Part shown: positions 1 through 6,157 of the stretch, piece by piece | Layout of the letters: each line of letters starts with the position of its first letter | Position numbering within the stretch: position 1 is the first letter of the stretch | Source: Candidatus Methanophagales archaeon | Lineage (GTDB): Archaea; Halobacteriota; Syntropharchaeia; Alkanophagales; Methanospirareceae | Length of the DNA stretch: 7,661 nt | Reading direction: 5' to 3' | Assembly: GCA_030621535.1 (NCBI GenBank) | Contig: JAUXHM010000043.1 | Span: forward strand, 1-7,661 | Program-made: the position numbers and the translations under genes | The notes under the pieces: generated by a model | Database searches by the model: none | Told to the model about the DNA's origin: nothing | What the model saw: the letters and a program-made list of their open reading frames with translations, nothing else

Positions 1-89
1 AATTCATTCGTCAGCTCGCCTATCTCCTTTATCAATGCCCCTATTTCCTCATCCTTTTCCTTTATCAATTCATCAGATACGACACCCAT
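1..89 (-). CDS. N-terminal part of an unidentified coiled-coil-like protein (runs off the window)
   Basis: On the minus strand an ATG at 89-87 opens a frame that stays open to the window edge (29 codons). A strong Shine-Dalgarno sequence, GAGGTGA, sits about 5 bases upstream and an archaeal TATA-like box lies further up, so this is very probably a real gene start. The visible peptide begins MGVVSDELIKEKDEEIGALI and continues with alternating acidic, lysine and isoleucine/leucine positions, which suggests an amphipathic helix or coiled coil. No family can be named from 29 residues. It lies downstream of rps10 on the same strand but has its own likely promoter, so it may be transcribed separately. 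Confidence 0.7.
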   Translation of the reverse strand, partial: MGVVSDELIKEKDEEIGALIKEIGELTNE

Positions 90-141
90 TTTATCACCTC
101 TTTTGTTTATGCCTCTATTATAATAGGAGTTTAAAAATTCT

Positions 142-153
142 AATATTTATATC
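142..153 (-). promoter_or_regulatory. TATA-like box for the partial gene at 1-89
   Basis: Read on the minus strand the bases are GATATAAATATT, a good match to the archaeal TATA box. It lies in the 77-base gap between the rps10 stop and the start of the next minus-strand gene. A start site about 25 bases downstream would fall near position 120, giving a leader of about 30 bases that contains the GAGGTGA ribosome binding site. A second weaker A/T box (TTTTTAAA, around 131-138) is also present. Confidence 0.5.
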
Positions 154-166
154 TTTCTATTTTTAT

Positions 167-478
167 CTATCCCTTCAGCACGATTTCTATATGAACGTCT
201 TTGGGTATGGGTACGCGCATAAGTTGTCGCAATGCTCGTTCATCTGCCTCCAAGTCTATCAATCGCTTGTGTATACGCATTTCCCAATGGTCCCATGTAG
301 GCGAACCTTCACCATCAGGGCTTTTTCTACAGGGCACGAGAAGTTTCTTTGTGGGAAGGGGGATGGGTCCCGACATTCTGACTCCCGTTGTATCTGCTAT
401 CTGCCTCACCTGCTGGCATATCCCATCCAGTTGTTTATGGTTCGTGCTCGACAGTTTTATCCGCGCTTTTTGGTCCAT
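167..478 (-). CDS. rps10: 30S ribosomal protein S10 (archaeal uS10)
   Basis: This 103-residue protein is a small-subunit ribosomal component; uS10 sits in the head of the 30S subunit. The length matches archaeal S10 (about 102 residues). The family signature [12 protein letters not shown] is at residues 33-44, followed by the conserved loop region with [18 protein letters not shown] (residues 55-72) and the usual C-terminal strand. The ATG at 478 is preceded by an AGGAAAGGGG purine tract that serves as ribosome binding site. It lies 39 bases downstream of the EF-1A gene on the same strand; the tuf-rps10 order is a classic archaeal translation operon. Nothing in it looks abnormal. Confidence 0.97.
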   Translation of the reverse strand: MDQKARIKLSSTNHKQLDGICQQVRQIADTTGVRMSGPIPLPTKKLLVPCRKSPDGEGSPTWDHWEMRIHKRLIDLEADERALRQLMRVPIPKDVHIEIVLKG

Positions 479-517
479 TTCCCCTTTCCTTTTAGTTAGC
501 TCTGCTTGTGCCCTATC

Positions 518-1783
518 CTACCTCGGCTTTACGTCTATTACCATACCCGCAGCAACCGTCTGCCCCATGTCACGGATTGCAAACCTTCCTAACTGTGGTA
601 TCTCCTTTACACGCTCGATAACCAGCGGTCGTGTGGGTTTTATCGTTATGATAGCGGCATCACCGGATTTTATGAAGTCGGGATTTTCTTCTAATACTGC
701 TCCGGTCTTCGGGTCCAGCTTCTTAGAAATTTCCGTTACCGTAGATGCAACCTGAGCGGTATGGCAATGGAAAACCGGGGTGTAACCCACCGTAATTGCA
801 CTTGGATGCTGAAGGACAACTATCTGTGCTGTGAACTCGTCCGCAACCGTTGGTGGGGTGTCCGTATGACCGCAAACGTCTCCCCGCCTTATATCATTCC
901 TGCTTATTCCTCGTACATTCCAGCCGATATTGTCACCTGGAACTGCTTCTGGAATCTCTTCATGGTGCATCTCTATTGTTTTCACCTCACCCGTTTTATC
1001 CGCGGGTTCAAAGATAATCTTATCGCCCTTCTTTAGCTTTCCTGTCTCCACCCGTCCAACGGGAACGGTGCCAACGCCTGTTATTGTATACACATCCTGC
1101 ACAGGTATTCTAAGCGGAAGCTTAATCGGCTTTTCCGGCACTTTCATGAGGTCCATCGCGTCTAACAGGGTAGGTCCATCGAACCACTTCAGTTTATCGC
1201 CACGCTTCGTTACGTTCTCGCCATCAATAGCAGAAATAGGCAAAAACGTGACATGCTCGTCTTTATAGCCCACGGTCTTCAGAAGTGCTAAAATCTCTTT
1301 CTTCAACTCTTCATATCTCTTCTGGTCGTAATTCACCCGGTCCATCTTGTTTACTGCGATAATCAGCTGAGTTACACCTAACGTTCGGGATAAGAATACG
1401 TGCTCTTTTGTTTGCGCCATTATCCCGTCTTTAGCATCCACCACCAGTACCGCCGCATCTGCCTGCGACGTTCCTGTAATCATGTTCTTCACGAAATCCC
1501 TGTGACCGGGGCAATCTACAATGGTATAATAATACTTGTTAGTATCAAACCTCTGATGTGCAACGTCTATGGTAATGCCCCTCTCTCTTTCATCCTTCAA
1601 CGTATCCATCACCCAAGCATACTCGAACGTCGCTTTTCCTATCGCCTCTGCCTTTTTCCTGTACTCCTCTATCAAATGCGGGTCTATCGCTCCTGCTTCC
1701 GTCAGCAACCTTCCCAGCAGCGTTGACTTGCCATGGTCTATATGGCCAATCATTGCCAGATTCATGTGTTCTTTCTCTACCAT
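518..1783 (-). CDS. tuf: Translation elongation factor 1-alpha (aEF1A, EF-Tu homologue)
   Basis: This GTPase delivers aminoacyl-tRNA to the ribosomal A site. The 421-residue length is normal for archaeal EF-1A. The GTP-binding motifs are complete and in order: G1 GHIDHGKS (13-20), G2 RGITID (68-73), G3 DCPGH (90-94), G4 NKMD (145-148) and G5 SA (184-185). Domains 2 and 3 follow, with recognisable stretches such as [13 protein letters not shown] and the terminal [15 protein letters not shown]. The first ATG fits family N-termini, which have a few charged residues before HMNLAMIGH, and has an AGGAG about 10 bases upstream (1794-1798). The likely promoter is the A/T-rich divergent region near 1855-1873. 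It probably co-transcribes with rps10. Confidence 0.97.
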   Translation of the reverse strand: MVEKEHMNLAMIGHIDHGKSTLLGRLLTEAGAIDPHLIEEYRKKAEAIGKATFEYAWVMDTLKDERERGITIDVAHQRFDTNKYYYTIVDCPGHRDFVKNMITGTSQADAAVLVVDAKDGIMAQTKEHVFLSRTLGVTQLIIAVNKMDRVNYDQKRYEELKKEILALLKTVGYKDEHVTFLPISAIDGENVTKRGDKLKWFDGPTLLDAMDLMKVPEKPIKLPLRIPVQDVYTITGVGTVPVGRVETGKLKKGDKIIFEPADKTGEVKTIEMHHEEIPEAVPGDNIGWNVRGISRNDIRRGDVCGHTDTPPTVADEFTAQIVVLQHPSAITVGYTPVFHCHTAQVASTVTEISKKLDPKTGAVLEENPDFIKSGDAAIITIKPTRPLVIERVKEIPQLGRFAIRDMGQTVAAGMVIDVKPR

Positions 1784-1854
1784 TTCTCTTCTTCTCCTAT
1801 TTTTCTTCTAATCTACCTCTTAGTCTTTTGTTATCTATAATGTTTCATTCTTTT

Positions 1855-1885
1855 TCCATATATAAATATATAAATAAATAAATAC
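1855..1885. promoter_or_regulatory. Shared A/T-rich divergent promoter region (EF-1A left, DUF89 right)
   Basis: A nearly pure A/T run made of overlapping TATATAAATA and TAAATAAATA words lies between the two divergent genes. For the plus strand, a box at about 1859-1870 would put transcription initiation about 25 bases on, essentially at the ATG at 1891. For the minus strand, TTTATATAT-type boxes at about 1857-1873 would start transcription near 1830, leaving a leader of about 45 bases that contains the EF-1A AGGAG. Boxes for the two directions overlap, so TBP could bind in either orientation. The exact boxes are inferred. Confidence 0.55.
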
Positions 1886-1890
1886 CACAA

Positions 1891-2808
1891 ATGAAACCGA
1901 AATCCGACTGTATCGCCTGTCTGGTAGAACGAACGAAATACGAGTGCGATATAGCTTTTAACGACGACAGTGAAAAAATCCGTGCAATGGAGGAATTTAT
2001 CGCTTTTCTCATGGCGCATCTCGATGAGGAAGGGAAAGCACCCGCTTTTTTTGGCACGGAAAGGGAAAGGATAATAAAAAGGCGAAGTGGAGTGAAAGAC
2101 CCTCACAGAGAAATAAAAAGGAGAAGCAACGAAGTTGCGAAGGGCTTACTTTCCGAAGTGTCCGACTTTTACGATGCGGCTGTCGCGAAGAGCGGGAATA
2201 AACTGGAAGCGCTGGTACGAATAGCAGCAGCGGCGAATTCGATGGAATATGGAGTAAAGGGGTATTTTTACGATGACGATGCTTTTAAAGATGATTTCGT
2301 GCACACATTAAATGAGAACCTTAATTGGGATAAGGACTTGATAACATCGGCAATAGAGGAGCGAAACAGGATTTTGTATTTGACTGATAATGCTGGCGAG
2401 ATATTTTTTGATGCGTTTGTGATACGGAAATTGATAGAGCTGGGTAAGGAAGTAGTTGTGTCGCCGAAGAGCGCGCCGGTTATAAACGATGCTACAACAG
2501 AAGACGTGAAGGAAGCGATTGAAAAGGTGGATATTTCGGATTCCGGGTTGGTAAAGATAGTTCCAAGTGGTTCATGCATAGGTGTTTTGATAGAAGAAGC
2601 GGAAGAGGAATTTATGGATGTGTTCTGTGATGAGCGCTATCTGGTGATAGCAAAGGGAATGGGGAATTACGAGACGATTTCGGAGTTTGAAGCCCGGGCA
2701 GAGTTGGGGTTAAGCGGCAGGTTGATATATGTCTTCAGGGCGAAATGTGAGCCAATAGCAAGTAATATAGGAGTAAAAAAGGGGGAGCTTGTAGCTAAGC
2801 TCGTGTGA
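1891..2808 (+). CDS. DUF89 / ARMT1-like metal-dependent phosphatase family protein
   Basis: This 305-residue protein matches the archaeal DUF89 family (ARMT1-like domain), known to include metal-dependent phosphatases proposed to remove damaged or overaccumulated sugar phosphates and related metabolites. Visible family motifs, in order, are an N-terminal Cys pair C7-x2-C10, the helix with N116 and EYG (119-121), the core DNAGE at 166-170 followed by D174, APVIND at 195-200, AKGMGNYE at 254-261, and the C-terminal RAKCEPIA (283-290) with GVKKGE (294-299). The Asp/Asn residues of these motifs are the expected metal and phosphate ligands and are all present. No signal peptide is seen, so it should be cytoplasmic. 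There is no Shine-Dalgarno before the ATG and the TATA box is about 25 bases upstream, suggesting a leaderless mRNA. The true substrate cannot be told from sequence. Confidence 0.9.
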   Translation: MKPKSDCIACLVERTKYECDIAFNDDSEKIRAMEEFIAFLMAHLDEEGKAPAFFGTERERIIKRRSGVKDPHREIKRRSNEVAKGLLSEVSDFYDAAVAKSGNKLEALVRIAAAANSMEYGVKGYFYDDDAFKDDFVHTLNENLNWDKDLITSAIEERNRILYLTDNAGEIFFDAFVIRKLIELGKEVVVSPKSAPVINDATTEDVKEAIEKVDISDSGLVKIVPSGSCIGVLIEEAEEEFMDVFCDERYLVIAKGMGNYETISEFEARAELGLSGRLIYVFRAKCEPIASNIGVKKGELVAKLV

Positions 2809-2821
2809 CTTGTCCGTTCAA

Positions 2822-2869
2822 TTAGCGGTTTAGCAGGTTAGCGGTTTGGCAGTTTGGCGGTTTAGTGGC
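2822..2869 (+). repeat. Six-unit 8-bp tandem array (TTRGCGGT type)
   Basis: Six consecutive 8-base units read TTAGCGGT, TTAGCAGG, TTAGCGGT, TTGGCAGT, TTGGCGGT and TTAGTGGC. Two are identical and the others differ by one to three bases. A 16-base higher period is also visible, because units 1 and 3 match exactly. It lies in the convergent spacer between the DUF89 and chaperonin genes, where neither gene needs a promoter. Function is unknown; it may simply be replication-slippage DNA. Confidence 0.8.
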
Positions 2870-2871
2870 TA

Positions 2872-2902
2872 CTGACACCTGACACCTAAAACCTGACACC
2901 TG
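2872..2902 (+). repeat. TGACACC-type short repeat cluster
   Basis: Immediately after the 8-bp array, the heptamer TGACACC occurs three times (about 2873, 2880 and 2894), with an AAAACC interruption between copies two and three. Just beyond, at about 2912-2929, TCTGCGGTAATCTGTGTC resembles a type of short intergenic repeat seen dispersed in many prokaryotic genomes. The 152-base spacer 2809-2960 holds no gene I can support. Confidence 0.7.
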
Positions 2903-2960
2903 TTTGGTCTGTCTGCGGTAATCTGTGTCAACAATTTATTTTCTTGCGGGTCGGGTCAGT

Positions 2961-4784
2961 TCACCTGTACACCGACTTTGGCTTTTTTTCGTCTCTTCCG
3001 GTGTATTTTAATCTTCCACCGCGGAAATCGAACTCGGGAGGGTTCCTCTCAGCATCTATCAGCTCTCGTGTTCTACCTGCAATTTGTGCTTCGGGATTCG
3101 CTGCCTCTGCCCTTGCCGCACTATTTGCTACGTGTAAATCGTCTATTTTCATCATTCCGGTTGCCGCTTCGGTAGCCGAGTTAAGCGCCTGCAACTTCAC
3201 GCTTAATGGGTCTAGTATCCCCGCTTTCATTACGTCTTTCACGCAGCACTTATCGCTGCCCGATATACCGGCATTCTTATCACCTGCGAAATGATCTGCC
3301 CTGAGTTTCGTAAGTGCATCTATCTGGTTCATTCCATTATTCTTCGCTAACGCCTTTGGTATAGACTCCAGAGCGTCAGCAAAAGCATCCATTGCCAGCT
3401 GCTCCTTACTCGGTATCTTCTTTGCGAATTTCCTCACTCGATACGCACATTCCATTTCTACCGCACCACCGCCGGGTACCACGCGGTTGTCCTCAAACAG
3501 TTGTGCAACGGCGTGCAGGGCGCTTCTTATCTCGCCTACGAGCCCCTCTAAAACCCTGGTTGATGCACCTCGTATAAACATCGTTGCGGATTTCTTATGC
3601 GAGCACTGCTCAAAAAACACGTAGTTATCACCACTTATCTCTCGCTGGACTACTCTTCCCGCAACGCCAAATTTGTCTTCACTGAGGTCACTTACGTCTT
3701 TCACTATCTTTCCTCCCGTAGACCGCTCCAATCGTTTCATGTCCGTTAATTTCACCCTTTTTATCAGCATTATCCCTGCTCGGCGGAACTTGCCCAGTGC
3801 ATCGTCATCCACACCCCAGCGGCAGCAAATCACGTTTGCACCTGATTTCACTACCGGGTCCACGACCGCATCAAAAATCTTTGCTCTTGCCTCCCGGAAC
3901 TCCTTAAACTGCGAAGGTTTTGAGAGTTTTACGTGAAAATCAAGTGCTCCGAGCGTTTCGCCCGCTTTACTGCGTTCTCGTGCTCCCGTACCGGTTTTGA
4001 GTTCTTGTCTCCCCTTTATCTTTGGCTCCTTATGTTCAAGCGGGAAATCAAGCAAAGCTATTCTCGCAGGCGTCATCTCCGTTGGAAGTGCCGCTAAAAC
4101 CTCTCGGTCCACCACGACTCCTTCGGCAAAACCCGTCTCCTGCATTCTGCCCCCGCTTTTTGTTTCTATCGCGATGTCATCCACGTCTATTGACTTATTC
4201 CCCGCACCATCGTCATCGCTATCGTCATCGCTTATTCGTTTTATGCTTTGTACCACCGCATCTGCCAATTTATCTTCCGCATAATAATCACCTTTCTTTA
4301 ACGCGGTCTTTGCCACGCACCGCAAGAGTTCATCGCCTCCTGCACCTCTCACGTCCACCTCAGCCGCTATTTCAGCTAAAACTTCTTTTACATGCTCAAG
4401 AGCGAGCTCGTAACCTTTCACCACGATATTTTGATGCACACCCTCATTTTTCAGCTCAAATCCACGCTTCACCAGTTCTCCCGTCAGAATCATCACCGTA
4501 GCTACGCCATCTCCCACTCTCTCCCCCTGTGTTAACCCTGCATTTATCAGCATGTCCGCAGTAGGGTGCATATATTTCAGTTCCTTTATCAGGCTGTATG
4601 CGTTGCCCGAAACGAGGTCAGCGGCTTCTATTTTAGTTGCCCCCTGTGTTATCAACATCTTTGACCCAAAAGGACCGAGAATCGGTTTAAACATATCAGA
4701 AAAAGTAGCGGAAACCCGCACATTCGCCTCTTGTATCTCTTCCGGCGATACGGCTCCCGGTGGCAATTCCTCCTTTATTGTCAT
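2961..4784 (-). CDS. Divergent group II chaperonin (thermosome-like subunit)
   Basis: Group II chaperonins form cytoplasmic double rings that fold proteins using ATP. At 607 residues this is longer than typical thermosome subunits (about 540-550). Clear family features are GDG (91-93), GYELALE (124-130), an apical domain with GANVICCRWGVDDDALGKF (315-333), EDNRVVPGGGAVEME (431-445) carrying the conserved hydrolysis Asp (D432), FADALESIPKALA (468-480) and ILDPLSVKLQALNSATEAA (523-541). The nucleotide site is altered: GPKG reads GPFG (37-40), the NDGAT segment aligns by spacing with GNAYS (60-64) so its Asp is Asn61, and GDGTTT reads GDGVAT. There is an acidic insert (186-192), an extra loop around 252-285, and a long charged tail (about 553-607) replacing the usual Gly/Met-rich end. 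The ATG has GAGGAGA upstream (4791-4797). It is probably a specialised paralogue rather than the housekeeping subunit. Confidence 0.9.
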   Translation of the reverse strand: MTIKEELPPGAVSPEEIQEANVRVSATFSDMFKPILGPFGSKMLITQGATKIEAADLVSGNAYSLIKELKYMHPTADMLINAGLTQGERVGDGVATVMILTGELVKRGFELKNEGVHQNIVVKGYELALEHVKEVLAEIAAEVDVRGAGGDELLRCVAKTALKKGDYYAEDKLADAVVQSIKRISDDDSDDDGAGNKSIDVDDIAIETKSGGRMQETGFAEGVVVDREVLAALPTEMTPARIALLDFPLEHKEPKIKGRQELKTGTGARERSKAGETLGALDFHVKLSKPSQFKEFREARAKIFDAVVDPVVKSGANVICCRWGVDDDALGKFRRAGIMLIKRVKLTDMKRLERSTGGKIVKDVSDLSEDKFGVAGRVVQREISGDNYVFFEQCSHKKSATMFIRGASTRVLEGLVGEIRSALHAVAQLFEDNRVVPGGGAVEMECAYRVRKFAKKIPSKEQLAMDAFADALESIPKALAKNNGMNQIDALTKLRADHFAGDKNAGISGSDKCCVKDVMKAGILDPLSVKLQALNSATEAATGMMKIDDLHVANSAARAEAANPEAQIAGRTRELIDAERNPPEFDFRGGRLKYTGRDEKKPKSVYR

Positions 4785-4835
4785 TTTTTCTCTCCTCGCT
4801 CCTTCTCCTACCTTTTCACTGTAATGCGAATAATA

Positions 4836-4845
4836 ATAAATATAT
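4836..4845 (-). promoter_or_regulatory. TATA-like box for the chaperonin gene
   Basis: On the minus strand the bases read ATATATTTAT, in the 118-base divergent gap between the chaperonin and the restriction-gene fragment. A start about 25 bases downstream would fall near 4815 and give a leader of about 30 bases with the GAGGAGA ribosome binding site. No inverted-repeat heat-shock operator could be recognised by eye. Confidence 0.4.
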
Positions 4846-4902
4846 CTCTATACTAAAAATAGCTTTTAGTTCCGTAACGAGTTTACACAAAAGAGAAAGC
4901 AA

Positions 4903-5193
4903 ATGGACAAGAAGGAAAAAGACAAACTTAGGAACGCACTCAAAAAATATTTTGGAGAAATTTACGCGATTTATGCTGGAGGGAACTTCAGTGAAGGCAG
5001 CTTCTACGATTGCTTGAAGCACTTTATTAAAGATTCAGGACGGATTTTAGGATATTCAACGTTCCCGTTTGTTCTGCCAAAGAGAACTGAAGTGGGCATA
5101 CCCGACTTTTTCGTCAGAAAGAACGGGGAGATTGTCGGGCATATCGAAGCGAAAGGGGTGGATAAGAACCTGGAGAATCTTCATTTGACATAG
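4903..5193 (+). pseudogene. 5' fragment of a restriction-modification type gene (PD-(D/E)xK nuclease domain)
   Basis: The 96-residue product resembles the N-terminal nuclease part of large single-polypeptide restriction-modification enzymes. The family pattern is visible: a helix with YAIYAGGNFSEGSF (21-34), then GIPDFFV (65-71), then IVGHIEAKG (77-85). These supply the PD (67-68) and ExK (82-84) residues of a PD-(D/E)xK metal-dependent nuclease site. Family members normally run on past ENLHLT with a conserved segment leading to a methyltransferase domain; here a stop follows at once, so only a small part of the gene remains. The ATG at 4903 has a weak purine-rich leader (AGAGAAAG) and A/T-rich DNA about 40 bases upstream. 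The break at about 5190 lies within a few bases of the end of the vapC remnant. The assignment is from motif pattern only; a short stand-alone nuclease is less likely. Confidence 0.65.
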
Positions 5194-5195
5194 CC

Positions 5196-5373
5196 TTATA
5201 TCAGCTTCACACGCCTCTTTGACTTTATTTTCTTATATAACTTCTCATCCGTAATCAGAAGTGGTACCCTTTCTCTTTCTGAAGCAGCTATGAAAAGGGA
5301 ATCATATATTGTGATTTTCTTTAAAAAATATCGCAGCAATAACACTTGAACCAAGGATTACTCGATCTGGCAT
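5196..5373 (-). pseudogene. vapC: VapC-type PIN-domain toxin, internally deleted remnant
   Basis: Two pieces of a PIN ribonuclease toxin remain on the minus strand. The first starts with an ATG at 5373-5371 inside the end of vapB and reads MPDRVILGSSVIAAIFFKEN before reaching a stop at 5304-5302. The second, in another frame, reads ITIYDSLFIAASERERVPLL and then ITDEKLYKKIKSKRRVKLI, ending with TAA at 5198-5196. These match the first and last parts of VapC proteins, which are about 130 residues; the middle is gone, leaving 178 bases. The first catalytic Asp, normally in an LDSSVIAA-like stretch, is Gly here (GGT in place of GAT). The D of ITDEK, a PIN acidic residue, is present. The toxin cannot be functional. 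Confidence 0.8.
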
Positions 5374-5578
5374 CTCTATCTGCCCGTATCAGTTCAGCAG
5401 CACTCACATCTACCTTCATCTCTTTCCTTATCCCCTTTGCCTCAGCAAGTAATCTTTCCTTACTCTTATCTTTGACCAGTTCTTCCACCATAGTTCTTAT
5501 TACCTCCTGCCAGTTTACTTCTTTCATCTCTTCCATCATCTTACGTAATTTCACCGGAACTCTTATGCTATACTTCAC
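5321..5578 (-). CDS. vapB: VapB-type ribbon-helix-helix antitoxin (probably orphan)
   Basis: The 85-residue frame has the typical archaeal VapB layout. There is a short strand and helix at the N-terminus (YSIRVPVKLRKMMEEM, 3-18), then VNWQEVIRTMVEEL (21-34) completing the ribbon-helix-helix DNA-binding fold, a charged helical linker, and a C-terminal toxin-binding tail ending near AELIRADRDAR (61-71). The last 14 residues (SSNPWFKCYCCDIF) look like read-through into vapC sequence and overlap it by 53 bases. The only start available is GTG at 5578, which overlaps the stop of the IS630 fragment (GTGTGA), with no convincing ribosome binding site. The native start and promoter may therefore have been lost. 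Since the partner toxin is dead, this is an orphan antitoxin that may be decaying. Confidence 0.7.
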   Translation of the reverse strand: MKYSIRVPVKLRKMMEEMKEVNWQEVIRTMVEELVKDKSKERLLAEAKGIRKEMKVDVSAAELIRADRDARSSNPWFKCYCCDIF

Positions 5579-5817
5579 ACCGCCACAGATTGAACTTTTT
5601 CAAAACTCTGAAACCGCAGTGTGAGTAAAGAGTCAAGTTCTTGTTTGTGGGTGGTATCTGCCTTGTTCAGGCAGTCGGAGATGGCATTTTTAAAATCCAT
5701 AAACTCGGAATAATATTTCGAATAGAGGCACTGTTTCTTAACAAATTTCCAGAGACGTTCAATGAGATTTAAATTAGGCGAATAAGGTGGTATATAAAGC
5801 AATTCGATATCAAGAGG
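5575..5817 (-). pseudogene. C-terminal fragment of an IS630-family transposase
   Basis: The frame reads LDIELLYIPPYSPNLNLIER and then LWKFVKKQCLYSKYYSEF, the hallmark C-terminal block of IS630-type DDE transposases. The Glu of NLNLIERLW (codon at about 5758-5760) is the third catalytic acid and is present. The frame ends with TGA at 5577-5575, and a TTG at 5802 is the only start-like codon, so this is not a stand-alone gene. Upstream, homology stops abruptly at about 5817, where the palindromic repeat begins; the first two catalytic Asp residues are missing. About 80 residues remain of roughly 330. Its stop codon runs into the start of vapB. Confidence 0.85.
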
Positions 5818-5985
5818 GCACTGTCGAATTTTCTAGTGAAATTGCTAAATCTTTAAATTCCACCGCAGAGCACACGGAGAACGCAAAGGCACCGGAAAGC
5901 CCAAACAATGATTGGAACCGTCTTAAAACTCTGCGTACTCTGCGCTCTCCGCGGTGGATAAATCACTTGATTTTTAGATAGTGCC
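5817..5985. repeat. 169-bp palindromic MITE-like element with CCGCAGAG arms
   Basis: The outer ends are inverted copies: GGCACTGTC at 5817-5825 and GATAGTGCC at 5977-5985, with further similarity inward (TCTAGTGA against TCAAGTGA). Inside lies a second inverted pair, 5860-5888 and 5929-5957, matching at 22 of 29 positions by hand alignment. The inner arms contain the CCGCAGAG...ACGCA words typical of a short repeat found dispersed in many prokaryotic genomes. The core between the arms is about 40 bases. No transposase is encoded. It abuts the truncated IS630 gene, so it may be a non-autonomous element or an insertion hot spot. No clear TA target duplication is visible at the ends. Confidence 0.65.
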
Positions 5986-6122
5986 GTTGGCATCTATTCG
6001 TTGGAGAAGAGAAGGTCAAAACAACGCATCTTAGCCCTACAATCTCTCCTTCCCGGCATGAAGAGAAGAAACGAAATTCATTATTTCACTGGGAACGCCG
6101 CATCCATAAATTTTGTTTAGAA
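5986..6122. other. Gene-free stretch, possibly decayed transposase sequence
   Basis: No gene is supported between the palindromic element and the promoter at 6125. On the minus strand, 6110-6087 reads FMDAAFPV in one frame, which recalls the MDAAHFV segment holding the first catalytic Asp of some IS630 transposases. Stop codons follow immediately and the other frames add nothing firm. The stretch might be a heavily decayed part of the same transposase as 5575-5817, but this is weak. Confidence 0.25.
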
Positions 6123-6124
6123 AG

Positions 6125-6133
6125 TTTTAAATA
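6125..6133 (+). promoter_or_regulatory. TATA-like box for the PEF-CTERM-like surface protein
   Basis: The bases TTTTAAATA form an archaeal-type TATA box. Initiation about 25 bases downstream would fall at about 6154-6158, next to the preferred ATG at 6158, so the transcript may be leaderless or nearly so. Confidence 0.5.
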
Positions 6134-6157
6134 GTGGTGAAAAGAAGAGGTTATTTG

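Noticed and set aside
201..755. 184-codon open frame on the plus strand opposite rps10 and EF-1A
   Set aside because: It is antisense to two strongly identified genes, lacks a ribosome binding site and has no recognisable domain; it is a shadow of the coding strand.
2822..2902. Tandem arrays as a CRISPR array or replication origin
   Set aside because: Units are 7-8 bases without spacers, and no origin-binding box or replication initiator gene is near.
4022..4501. 159-codon plus-strand frame rich in His, Leu, Pro and Ser
   Set aside because: It lies wholly antisense to the chaperonin, and its composition is the usual reverse-complement artefact.
5858..5960. Inverted CCGCAGAG arms as a CRISPR or a transcription terminator
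   Set aside because: There are only two inverted copies with mismatches and no spacer array, and there is no U-rich tail after the hairpin.
6087..6110. FMDAAFPV on the minus strand as proof of the IS630 N-terminal half
   Set aside because: Only eight residues resemble the motif, stops flank it on both sides, and its spacing to the C-terminal fragment includes the palindromic element; kept only as a weak hint.
5979..6120. Plus-strand open frame of about 45 codons after the palindromic element (contains an ATG at 6058)
   Set aside because: It has no ribosome binding site and no recognisable motif, and it ends just before the next promoter; chance is more likely.
6134..6157. Upstream GTG start for the surface protein
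   Set aside because: The GTG at 6134 directly abuts the TATA-like box, so it would probably not be transcribed; the ATG at 6158 has a GAGG and gives a cleaner signal peptide.
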